This document shows, piece by piece, positions 25,463-32,155 of a DNA stretch of 32,155 nt. The notes beneath the pieces were generated by a model, which did not search any database, was not told the origin of the DNA, and saw only the letters and a program-made list of their open reading frames with translations. Position 1 is the first letter of the stretch, and each line of letters begins with the position of its first letter. Made by a program: the position numbers and the translations under genes. Origin of the DNA: CAYFJO01 sp964343305 (lineage in GTDB: Bacteria; Planctomycetota; Planctomycetia; Pirellulales; Pirellulaceae); assembly GCA_964343305.1 (NCBI GenBank), contig CAYFJO010000080.1, positions 1 through 32,155 of the forward strand, read 5' to 3'.

Positions 25463-26766
25463 GTGTAGCGCACTCCTTGATGCTCTGCTTCAAAAAAAGG
25501 AGGCAACAGGGCGTCGGCATGCAACAGCCCTTTGCTGGTTAACTCGATATGGTTGCCGTCGATCGTCAGCATTTCGCCGTCCGCGTGACTCTGCCACTCG
25601 GCGTGCCACTCGTCCAGTATGTCCGTCTCGAATTTGTCGCGAAAATAACCGGCGTCAAGATAGCCGCGCTTGAGTTGCAAAATCATTTCGCGGATCAGCG
25701 ATTGGTGCTTCGTCGGCCGAAGCGCCCGTCCCAGTGGCAATCGGCTTTCTTTCAACAAAGGATCAATGTACTCGTCCCATTCCGGCAGATTCTGATAGTG
25801 GACTCCCGACACATGGCCAAAGCTGGCGATGCCCGTGGCGAACAAATCCGACCCCATCCATAGATTGTCGCGATAGCTGAAATTCACTTTGCTCGGATCC
25901 TTGACCACCGTAAAAGCACTCGAAACGTGATAACCAACCGCGGCAAGTTCGTCGAAAGCGTATTTCACCCAATCGCGTTTCGTTGGCCAGTCGGCAACGG
26001 GCGTTTCGATTTGATTGCCAAGAATGTCCTTTGAATAAACCGTGTTGAACGGCAATTCCATTTGATAGATCGTGACGCTCTCGGGGGACAACTCGATGGT
26101 CCGTCGCACGTTGTCTTTCCAGTTGTCCCACGACTCGCCAACCATTCCCGAGATGAGATCGATATTAACGTTTGGAAAATCCGCAACCTTGATCCAGTCC
26201 CAAGCTTTGTAGACTTCCGCGGAAAGATGAGCCCGCCCGTTTTCTCGCAAGACATCGTCGCCAAAATTCTCGACGCCGAGGCTCATACGCGTGACGCCCA
26301 TGTCTTTGATGGCCTGAATTTTTGGTTCGGAAAGCGTGCCCGGCTCGCATTCGAACGTCACTTCTTCCGCATCGTCCCAATTCACGTTTGCTCGCAGACG
26401 ATCGACGAGCGACGTCAATTGTCTCGGGCTCAAGAACGAAGGTGTGCCGCCACCGAAGTAAACAAATCGAAACGGCCGGTCGCCAACAACGGGCAACTTG
26501 CTGACCAACTCAATCTCGCGCGACAACGCCTGGACATAAAGTTCAATGTCGCTGGCCTTGTTGTCCGTAAAAACTTTGAAGTAGCAAAACTTGCAACGCT
26601 TTCGACAGAACGGAATGTGCAAGTAAAGCCCCAGCGGCACGTCACTCGGCGGAGACTGCATCACGGTGTCCACCTCGCCGACCATCTCACGCTTCCACTG
26701 AGAAAACGGCGGATAGTTAGAGATGAAATAGCTGCCAACTTCGGTTTTGGCGGAATCCGTGGCCAT
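25459..26766 (-). CDS. HemN/HemW-like radical SAM enzyme
   Basis: 435 residues. C54-x3-C58-x2-C61 in HIPFCRKRCKFCYF is the radical SAM [4Fe-4S] motif. FVYFGGGTPSFL is the GGGTP strand, and VTFECEPGTL...GVTRMSLGVENF matches the HemN/HemW barrel. HemN oxidises coproporphyrinogen III anaerobically and HemW inserts or carries haem; both use S-adenosylmethionine. The C-terminal domain (LFATGIASFGHVSGVHYQNL, EMILQLKRGYLD) follows the HemN_C pattern. It starts 11 nt after the Uma2 stop and its stop overlaps the lipoyl carrier start. The operon with a lipoyl carrier and ferredoxin argues for a function other than ordinary haem synthesis, possibly lipoyl- or cofactor-related. Substrate unknown. Confidence 0.88.
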   Translation of the reverse strand: MATDSAKTEVGSYFISNYPPFSQWKREMVGEVDTVMQSPPSDVPLGLYLHIPFCRKRCKFCYFKVFTDNKASDIELYVQALSREIELVSKLPVVGDRPFRFVYFGGGTPSFLSPRQLTSLVDRLRANVNWDDAEEVTFECEPGTLSEPKIQAIKDMGVTRMSLGVENFGDDVLRENGRAHLSAEVYKAWDWIKVADFPNVNIDLISGMVGESWDNWKDNVRRTIELSPESVTIYQMELPFNTVYSKDILGNQIETPVADWPTKRDWVKYAFDELAAVGYHVSSAFTVVKDPSKVNFSYRDNLWMGSDLFATGIASFGHVSGVHYQNLPEWDEYIDPLLKESRLPLGRALRPTKHQSLIREMILQLKRGYLDAGYFRDKFETDILDEWHAEWQSHADGEMLTIDGNHIELTSKGLLHADALLPPFFEAEHQGVRYT

Positions 26767-26777
26767 ACGCTCGAAAC

Positions 26778-27332
26778 TTATTCAAAAAAACGACGAACCG
26801 GCACTTTCAATTCGTCAGAAAACTCAGGCAACGCCATTTCGTCGTCGCCGCTCAATTGAACGGGACCATCATCCGCGCGATGAACGTGAACAATCTCTGT
26901 CGCCGGATCGAGAACGCACACGACGAGAACTCCCGCGTTCAAATACTCAGCAATCTTCTCAGTCACTTTCGACCAACGATCATCGGGCGACAGGACTTCA
27001 AAAGCGACTTCGGGAACGACTTGCAGATACTCGGTTGGAAGAGGCCCCTTGGGAACGCGGGCATAACTAAAAAATGCAATGTCGGGTCCACGGAGCGAAT
27101 CGGGATTCCTTTCTGTGATGACTCCTGTATCGTTGGTTACGACGTGGCCCAGTTCGTGTTCGTCGGCAAAATTCCCGATAACACGATTTACCTTGCTGCA
27201 AATCTGTCCGTGACGTGGCTTGGGCAAGTTCATTTCAACGACCTTTCCGCGGACCAATTCAAGTTTACGATCGTCCACGTCGAGCTTTGAAAACTCGTCG
27301 ATCGTCATCAGCTTCGGTTCGGCAATCGACAT
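26778..27332 (-). CDS. Uma2 family (DUF820) PD-(D/E)XK-type endonuclease
   Basis: 184 residues typical of the Uma2/DUF820 family, common in planctomycetes and cyanobacteria. RKLELVRGKVVEMN (N-terminal strand with Glu), LRGPDIAFFS (catalytic Asp), VPEVAFEVLSPDDR (Glu of the E-x-L/V motif) and the downstream Lys/Glu helix WSKVTEKIAEY are all present. Family members are predicted restriction-type nucleases of unknown biological role. The start codon lies 3 nt after the stop of the PQQ-propeller gene, and the stop is 11 nt before the radical SAM gene, so it is in the same operon. The link between it and its neighbours is not obvious. Confidence 0.88.
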   Translation of the reverse strand: MSIAEPKLMTIDEFSKLDVDDRKLELVRGKVVEMNLPKPRHGQICSKVNRVIGNFADEHELGHVVTNDTGVITERNPDSLRGPDIAFFSYARVPKGPLPTEYLQVVPEVAFEVLSPDDRWSKVTEKIAEYLNAGVLVVCVLDPATEIVHVHRADDGPVQLSGDDEMALPEFSDELKVPVRRFFE

Positions 27333-27335
27333 GGT

Positions 27336-28592
27336 TTACTTCTTTCTCTCTCCAAAGCAATAGACGGTACCGCGATTACTGGCAATGACCAGGTAGCCGT
27401 CGGCCACGGCCGGCGATGCGGTGAAGTCGCCGCCGGCTTCGTATTCCCAAACCTTTTCACCTTTGGCGACCGTCAGCCCATAGATGCGACCGTCGGACGA
27501 GCCAACGAATACGCGGTCGCCGACGATCACGGGCGATGAATCAATGCCACCCTTGGCCGCGAACGTCCAGAGTTCTTTGCCGGTCGTCGGATCAAGAGCA
27601 TAAAGTCGCTTGCTGCGCCCGCCAAAGATGACGTGCGTTTTTGTGATCGCTGGCGAACTTCGCATCGACTGGCTGCGCTCGGGGTCCGCATATGTCCACT
27701 CGGTCTTGGCGTCTTTCCAATTGATGCAAAACAGAACGCCGCCTTCAGTGCCAAAGTAGATGTTATCGCCAAGGACGGCAGGTGTGACCATCGTTGGCGA
27801 TTCGATGTCGACGCCGTCGACCGCTTTGCCCTTGACCAGGTCGATGATGTGCAGCCGCGAATCGCAACCCGCGACGAAGGTCCGGTCGCCAACAATGGTC
27901 GGCGAGCAACGGATCTGGTCCTCGATCTGGTGCTTCCAAATCTCTTTACCATTCTTGGCATTGAGGCAGTACAACGTCGCGTCTTGCGAGCCGAACAGGA
28001 TGTTGCCTTTGTAAAAGTTCGAACCCGCGTCGATTTCGGCCTGAGCTTCGTAGCCCCACAACGGTTTTCCATCTTGGGCGTCCAGACAGAAAAATCGGCC
28101 GAACATATCGCCGATGTAAAGGCGGCCATCGCGGTAGGACGGCGAGGCCATAAAACCGCTGATCTCGGTTTTGTCTTCTTTTCCGACCGGTTTGCCATCA
28201 GGAAACGTCCAAGCCTTGTTGCTGAAGTTGGTTTCCCACTTCTTGTTGCCAGTTTTCAACTCGAACGCGTAAACAGTGCCATCCAGATCACCGATGTACG
28301 CGACTCCACCGACGATCGCGGCCGTGCCTTCGAACGCACCTCGTTCGACTTCGAACTTCCACACCAACTCGGGTTTCTTCGGCAAAGTGCTGTTTGCGAC
28401 ACCTGTTGCGTGTGAATCGCCGCGGAAAATCGGCCAGCTTGACATGGATGGCTTCTTAGCCGAACTGGCAACGGCGACTCGCGGCGCGGCCTTGGTGTTC
28501 GCCTCGGGTTTCTCGATGGCGCCCGAGCGTGGTGTGCACGCCGTGATCAATGCAACAACTAGCAGAACTGAGCCAATAATCCACTTGCCCAT
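27336..28592 (-). CDS. PQQ-type (BamB-like) beta-propeller lipoprotein
   Basis: 418 residues from ATG 28592 (GGAG 9 nt upstream). The N-terminus is a lipoprotein signal, hydrophobic IIGSVLLVVALITAC, with Cys as the probable lipidated residue. The mature part contains PQQ-like propeller repeats: LVWKFEVERGAFEGTAAIVGG, AYIGDLDGTVYAFELKTGNKKW, ATLYCLNAKNGKEIW, SKRLYALDPTTGKELW, GKVWEYEAGG. Such propellers serve as protein scaffolds (BamB) or, with PQQ and metal ligands, as dehydrogenases; no clear PQQ-binding Cys pair is visible, so a scaffold role is favoured. A longer reading from 28691 passes through the palindromic repeat and is rejected. First gene of the run that ends with the ferredoxin protein. 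Confidence 0.87.
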   Translation of the reverse strand: MGKWIIGSVLLVVALITACTPRSGAIEKPEANTKAAPRVAVASSAKKPSMSSWPIFRGDSHATGVANSTLPKKPELVWKFEVERGAFEGTAAIVGGVAYIGDLDGTVYAFELKTGNKKWETNFSNKAWTFPDGKPVGKEDKTEISGFMASPSYRDGRLYIGDMFGRFFCLDAQDGKPLWGYEAQAEIDAGSNFYKGNILFGSQDATLYCLNAKNGKEIWKHQIEDQIRCSPTIVGDRTFVAGCDSRLHIIDLVKGKAVDGVDIESPTMVTPAVLGDNIYFGTEGGVLFCINWKDAKTEWTYADPERSQSMRSSPAITKTHVIFGGRSKRLYALDPTTGKELWTFAAKGGIDSSPVIVGDRVFVGSSDGRIYGLTVAKGEKVWEYEAGGDFTASPAVADGYLVIASNRGTVYCFGERKK

Positions 28593-28630
28593 GTTTTTTG
28601 CTCCGTCCGGAAGGTTCAACGTTGGGGGGA

Positions 28631-28691
28631 TTGTCGCCTTTCGCGACAGTGTGCCGCGCACGGCGCACTTTCGCGGAGCGAAAGGCGACAA
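28631..28691. repeat. 61-bp palindromic intergenic repeat
   Basis: TTGTCGCCTTTCGC (28631-28644) and GCGAAAGGCGACAA (28678-28691) form a perfect 14-bp outer stem. The inner part (GACAGTGTGCCG / CGGCGCACTTTC) pairs with two mismatches, with an extra GCGGA on the right side as a 5-nt bulge. It lies between the iron alcohol dehydrogenase stop (28701) and the propeller gene start, so it may end the upstream transcript. It looks like a dispersed planctomycete repeat. Confidence 0.75.
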
Positions 28692-28700
28692 CTTATTGTA

Positions 28701-29852
28701 TCAAAAAGCTCGATGATAAAGGGCGAGAAGTTCTGCTTGCCCCACTTCGCGGGGGTTGAAATTGCCCGTCCATTGCTGTGCTGCGGCGGCAGCAAGTTCA
28801 GGCAGACGCTCGGGTTCAACGCCGCAGTCCGACAGATTTCCTGGTAACCCGGCTTTCTGCACCAACTCGGCAACGAAACTCGCCAGCCCTTCGACGCCAT
28901 GCCGTGGATCGGGATAGCCATTGGCCCCGCCGGTGGCTTCGAGCAAGTCGCCGTACCAATGCGGGAACTTCTCGCCGTTAAACCGAATCACGTGCGGCAA
29001 CATCAAACCGATGGCTTGCCCGTGAATAATGCCGTACGTCTGCGTGAGCGGATTGGCCAACGCGTGCGTTGCACCGAGCATCGAGTTCTCAATCGCCAGC
29101 CCTGCAAAGGAAGCACCCAATTGCATCGCGCCACGAGCGTCGAGATTCTCGGGATCATTCAACACGTCAGCAAAATTGCCGGCCAGCAAATGCCAGGCTT
29201 CCCGGCTGAACGCCAACGACGCCGGGTTGCGTCGCTTGGTGACATAGGTCTCCAACGCGTGGGCAATGGCATCGATGCCGGTCAGCGCCGTGACCGAAGC
29301 TGGTTGCGTCACGGTCAATTTCGGATCGAGCAAAGCAATGCGGCACGACGCCTTCTTGTCGCCGCACGCCATTTTCACTTTCGTATTGGCATCCGAAATC
29401 AGCGCGAACGATTGGGTCTCGCTGCCAGTTCCCGCGGTCGTCGGCACGGCGATCATCGGCAGCATCTCACGCAGTGCTTTGCCGACACCCCAGTAGTCCT
29501 GCATCTGGCCGCCGTTGGAATACAGAAAATTGACTCCTTTACAACAATCCATCGCACTGCCGCCGCCAAGTCCGACTAGCAACTCCGGTTCGTGTCGCTC
29601 GGCAAATGCCACACCAAGATCGACATCTTCGGTCGACGGATTCTCGTGAACATCGTCATACACGTGGGTGACGATGCCGGCCTTTTCCAGTGCCCCAACA
29701 CCGCGCTCGGTGTGTCCCGCCGCCACAACGCCCGGATCACTGACAACCATCGCGCTGCGAGCCCCTATCTCCGACGCCAACTCACCGAGCGCGTCGACCT
29801 TGTCCGGGCCGAAAACGATTCGCGTTCGTGGCTGGAAATCAAAAGGGGTCAT
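28701..29852 (-). CDS. Iron-containing (type III) alcohol dehydrogenase
   Basis: 383 residues from ATG 29852; the family begins at FDFQPRTRIVFG, so the ATG at 29897 would add an unneeded N-terminus. It belongs to the group III, metal-dependent, NAD(P)-linked alcohol dehydrogenases (FucO/YqhD/AdhB type). The nucleotide-binding GLGGGSAMDCCKGV, VPTTAGTGSE, the metal-ligand segment GIDAIAHALETYV (Asp and His) and the second His region THALANPLTQTYGIIHG are intact. It interconverts an aldehyde and its alcohol in the cytoplasm. It follows the ALDH gene by 60 nt, so both probably share a transcript and a pathway. Substrate is unknown. Confidence 0.92.
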   Translation of the reverse strand: MTPFDFQPRTRIVFGPDKVDALGELASEIGARSAMVVSDPGVVAAGHTERGVGALEKAGIVTHVYDDVHENPSTEDVDLGVAFAERHEPELLVGLGGGSAMDCCKGVNFLYSNGGQMQDYWGVGKALREMLPMIAVPTTAGTGSETQSFALISDANTKVKMACGDKKASCRIALLDPKLTVTQPASVTALTGIDAIAHALETYVTKRRNPASLAFSREAWHLLAGNFADVLNDPENLDARGAMQLGASFAGLAIENSMLGATHALANPLTQTYGIIHGQAIGLMLPHVIRFNGEKFPHWYGDLLEATGGANGYPDPRHGVEGLASFVAELVQKAGLPGNLSDCGVEPERLPELAAAAAQQWTGNFNPREVGQAELLALYHRAF

Positions 29853-29912
29853 GAGATCAAATGACGGTAGGCCACCGTCTTGGAAATGGTATGGCAAACG
29901 TCGTTAGTTTTG

Positions 29913-31352
29913 TTACGAAGCCGCTGGCATTTTGTCGTCCGTGACTTGGTATGCGCGGGAGCGGTACAAGAAATCAATTATGCTTCCTTCGTGCGGCTGC
30001 AGCCAATTCAGTTTTGTGGTCGGGATCGCGCCGATGTTCAAACGGTCAATGTGTGTCGCATTGGTCGCGGCTCGAATGAGATCCTCTTTCTCCGTAATGA
30101 TCGTGCCGACCAGCGTGGGGCCGATCTTCTTGAGCATCTGGTCTTCCGGACATTCGACCACCGTCGAGAACGGGAACATGTATTCCTTCTTGGCAATCTC
30201 GTTCTCGGGCGATGAGCAGTGGACGATCATCGGCCGCAGGTACGAGCAGCGTTCTTTCTCGACCAGGCGATCGCCAAATTGGCTGGTCAGGTCCGTGACG
30301 CCGTCTTCTTTGAGGTCGGCTTCGATCATGCCCCAGACGGCTTTGCCCATGCCAGGCACGGTGAACGCGGCAAGACCGGCGTTGGGATCGGTTGGTCCCA
30401 GTGCTTCGGCAGGACCGGTTCTTTCGGCCAATGCTTGAGCGATTTCTTTCGTGTGTCGTGACGCCCAGACGCCGGAGCAATTGATGCAACCACGACCACT
30501 GTTGATGTAAATGCTTTCCGCCATCAAGTCGATGTACTTTTCCCAATCGTCGACCACATCGTCTGCTAATAAGATCTTCGAGAAGCCAGGACCGTGAGCC
30601 TGAACTTTGGGATTGCCTTGATACCGCTCAACGGTCGGAGTACCGCCGAAGATCATCGATCGTTCGCACGCGGCGAGCACGGCGGCACCTGCGGCAGCTT
30701 CACCCGGATAAAGCGAAAACACTTCTTTCGGCACACCGGCTTCGATGAATGCGGCGATCATTCGATAAGGCGTCCAAGGTTCCTGAGGACCGGGTTTCAA
30801 AACCAAGCCCATCTGCAAAGGAATCACTGGCAACCATAACGTGTGCACGCCCGGCGAGTTGGATGGCAAGACCGCGGCCAGCACCGAGGTTTGTGCTTGG
30901 TAACTGACGACCACGCCACGACTTTCCATGCCCCAACCTTTGGTCAAAATGTCAAGGTCCAAACCGCGCGTCAGGCAATCGAGAATCTTGTTCATGTTTT
31001 GCAGCACGAACGAATTCTTGCCCATGTTGGCTCGACACATGTGTTCTGGCAAACCGGTGCTGGCCGACTGTTGATGAACGAAGTCGTCAGGCGTTTGTTG
31101 CCCGTCGCCGATCGTGACTGTGCCGTTCTCATAAATCTCGCCCGCCTTGCCGAGCATCTCGATCAAGTCGGCGATTTTGTACTGGCAGAGGATCTCACGT
31201 GCCTTGTGCGCCGATCGCATATCGCGACGGATGATGCCGTCGTTGGCCTGGCTGACTTTGGCGATCGGTTCGCCGGTGTCGAAGTGCAACACGTCGGCGA
31301 TTTCAAGTGATTCGTAGGGCTCGCCCCAACGCATGACTGGGATGTTTAACAC
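29913..31352 (-). CDS. Aldehyde dehydrogenase-superfamily protein, acylating-type features
   Basis: 479 residues from GTG 31352, with AGGAG 7 nt upstream. The ALDH fold is clear: KPGPQEPWTPYRM (cofactor Lys region), MIFGGTPTV (FTGS-like strand), and catalytic Cys in INSGRGCINCSG, where the usual GQ-C is RG-C. The classical base motif E-L-G-G-K is replaced by HGPGFSKILLADD, which resembles the GPGN-P stretch of acylating dehydrogenases (EutE/PduP/AdhE type), enzymes that lack the hydrolytic Glu. It may therefore interconvert an activated acyl group and an aldehyde rather than hydrolyse to the acid. Downstream are the iron alcohol dehydrogenase and, upstream, a small membrane gene and the acid-activating fragment. 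Confidence 0.85.
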   Translation of the reverse strand: MLNIPVMRWGEPYESLEIADVLHFDTGEPIAKVSQANDGIIRRDMRSAHKAREILCQYKIADLIEMLGKAGEIYENGTVTIGDGQQTPDDFVHQQSASTGLPEHMCRANMGKNSFVLQNMNKILDCLTRGLDLDILTKGWGMESRGVVVSYQAQTSVLAAVLPSNSPGVHTLWLPVIPLQMGLVLKPGPQEPWTPYRMIAAFIEAGVPKEVFSLYPGEAAAGAAVLAACERSMIFGGTPTVERYQGNPKVQAHGPGFSKILLADDVVDDWEKYIDLMAESIYINSGRGCINCSGVWASRHTKEIAQALAERTGPAEALGPTDPNAGLAAFTVPGMGKAVWGMIEADLKEDGVTDLTSQFGDRLVEKERCSYLRPMIVHCSSPENEIAKKEYMFPFSTVVECPEDQMLKKIGPTLVGTIITEKEDLIRAATNATHIDRLNIGAIPTTKLNWLQPHEGSIIDFLYRSRAYQVTDDKMPAAS

Positions 31353-31361
31353 GTTAATCTC

Positions 31362-31862
31362 CTACTTCATTTTTTTGGCCAATCGATCAAGTACGTAGCT
31401 ATTTAGTACTTGCTCGATTTTGCGGTTTTCTTTGTGGGCCGTCTGTTCTAGTTGCTCTATTTGCGATCGAAAGACGAACTTAAATGGGCTTTCCGAGTTC
31501 TTGACAACGTATCCAACAAAACTGTAGCTAACATCCAGTATTGAATCACCATCGCCGTAATACAGGCTAAGGTGGTTACATCGAATTGACGCTTCTTCCC
31601 ACTTTGCTTTCAGAGGTGGATTGTCTTCACATGCGTCTTTGATCAAATTCTTCAATTCTCTTGACATCAAAGTTCGTTCAGAACTTCCGATGAAATGCCA
31701 ATTCCCGTCAACCAAGCCACTTCCGCCATAAACGATATCAACGTCGAGGCATGGCCTATACGCATGAACGATCAGTCCGAGCAAAATCCCAAACGATGCC
31801 GTTCCCAATAAAATGGTTTTCAATCCAAATCGAAACGTTTTCCGACCGGCAACTTTACTCAT
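31362..31862 (-). CDS. Small single-pass membrane protein, unknown function
   Basis: 166 residues. Not recognised beyond its N-terminus: RKTFRFGLKTILLGTASFG then a hydrophobic helix (about 13-34), a leader type often seen in planctomycete membrane proteins (R-F-x-L-R/K-T-LL). The rest (DVDIVYGGSGLVDGNWHF, LYYGDGDSILDVSYSF) is mixed alpha/beta and charged, ending LDRLAKKMK. The coding DNA is visibly AT-richer than the flanking genes. It lies 8 nt after the upstream gene's stop and 9 nt before the ALDH start, so it is inside the operon but may be a later insertion. Function unknown. Confidence 0.7.
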   Translation of the reverse strand: MSKVAGRKTFRFGLKTILLGTASFGILLGLIVHAYRPCLDVDIVYGGSGLVDGNWHFIGSSERTLMSRELKNLIKDACEDNPPLKAKWEEASIRCNHLSLYYGDGDSILDVSYSFVGYVVKNSESPFKFVFRSQIEQLEQTAHKENRKIEQVLNSYVLDRLAKKMK

Positions 31863-31870
31863 TCACGTCA

Positions 31871-32155
31871 CTAATAAACTCCGACCGTCGTGGCGGATGC
31901 CAGTTCGTGGAAGGGTCGCACGCCGCTGACTCCATCCCAGGGGTAGGTTTCAAACGGTGCTTCTCGTTCGCCTTCGTCGCGTTCGAGAAAACCGGGGACG
32001 AAGAATTCATCAGTCAGCGTTGTTAGTTTCACGCGACCGGTTTCACCGTAGCCAACCGGTTCATTGTGATCGTCGAAGCTGACGACTTCGGTAACGGCTC
32101 GTGGTTGTGGTGCATAGTACGAAATTTTGTACTGGTCTTCGGCGGGGATCGGCTT
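31871..32155 (-). CDS. C-terminal 94 residues of a probable adenylate-forming acid-activating enzyme (partial)
   Basis: The open frame runs off the right edge with no start in the window. Sequence features: YYAPQPRAVTEVVSFDD, NEPVGYGETGRVKLTTLTDE, FFVPGFLERDEGER, ETYPWDGVSGVRPF and the end ASATTVGVY. The G-Y-G-E-x-G-R-V segment followed by a D/E-rich stretch resembles the C-terminal part of acyl/aryl adenylate-forming proteins related to phenylacetate-CoA ligase and phenazine-pathway ligases (EhpF type). I am recalling this family, not matching it. Such enzymes activate a carboxylic acid, which would feed the acylating-type ALDH downstream. Coding status is firm; function is tentative. Confidence 0.6.
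   Translation of the reverse strand, partial: KPIPAEDQYKISYYAPQPRAVTEVVSFDDHNEPVGYGETGRVKLTTLTDEFFVPGFLERDEGEREAPFETYPWDGVSGVRPFHELASATTVGVY

Noticed and set aside
28593..28691. N-terminal extension of the propeller lipoprotein
   Set aside because: It is translated from the palindromic repeat; the lipoprotein signal and ribosome site place the start at 28592.
1..32155. CRISPR array, prophage or insertion sequence with transposase
   Set aside because: No regularly spaced repeats, integrase, capsid or transposase motifs were found; the palindromes are isolated and non-coding.

Overview
The window reads as chromosomal DNA of a planctomycete, most likely of the Pirellulales/Rhodopirellula type. 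This is judged from gene style only. It has large Ser/Thr kinases fused to other modules (one with the DMG variant of DFG), Tat-exported enzymes, a YCF48-type propeller protein, a PQQ-type propeller lipoprotein, a Uma2 endonuclease, a terpene-cyclase-fold Tat protein, an R-F-x-L-K-T membrane leader, and several long palindromic intergenic repeats. I see no rRNA, tRNA, CRISPR, phage or IS transposase genes. The content looks core/accessory rather than like a recent island.

Layout. 1-714: crcB fluoride channel on minus, then an intergenic double hairpin. 715-4009: two plus-strand genes, acetolactate synthase catalytic subunit and a DAACS (GltP/DctA-type) symporter with an extra extracytoplasmic insert. 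4010-4620: a 611-bp gap with a tandem, stem-rich, RNA-like element. 4621-5673: Tat-exported terpene-cyclase-fold protein (+). From 5712 to the right end every gene is on minus. 5712-7249: single-domain response regulator and an RNase HII-like protein with an altered GRG motif. 7289-10324: 1011-aa secreted fusion (YCF48 repeats, PIG-L-like region, CBM9-like end). 10325-10744: an island of three palindromic elements. 10745-14426: a gene pair of a Tat-exported enolase-superfamily enzyme and a uronate isomerase-like protein with a disordered tail of about 300 residues. 14539-18681: zinc ribbon-kinase-AAA-TPR regulator. 18889-21012: secreted FAD oxidoreductase with a golvesin-like C-terminus. 21163-23799: Ser/Thr kinase fused to a complete Hsp70 ATPase domain.

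23922-28592 is a tight minus-strand run, in transcription order: PQQ-type propeller lipoprotein, Uma2 nuclease, HemN/HemW-like radical SAM enzyme, solitary GcvH-like lipoyl carrier (4-bp overlap with the radical SAM gene), and a dicluster ferredoxin protein. The last three form the most system-like unit in the window: a radical SAM enzyme, a lipoyl carrier and an electron-transfer protein, with no glycine-cleavage partners nearby.

28701-32155 is a second minus-strand run: the C-terminus of a probable acid-activating (adenylate-forming) enzyme, a small AT-rich membrane protein, an aldehyde dehydrogenase whose motifs resemble acylating ALDHs, and an iron-dependent alcohol dehydrogenase. Together they suggest interconversion of an acid, an aldehyde and an alcohol. 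Long palindromes near 592-656, 10389-10744 and 28631-28691 occupy intergenic space and look like planctomycete REP/MITE-type repeats.
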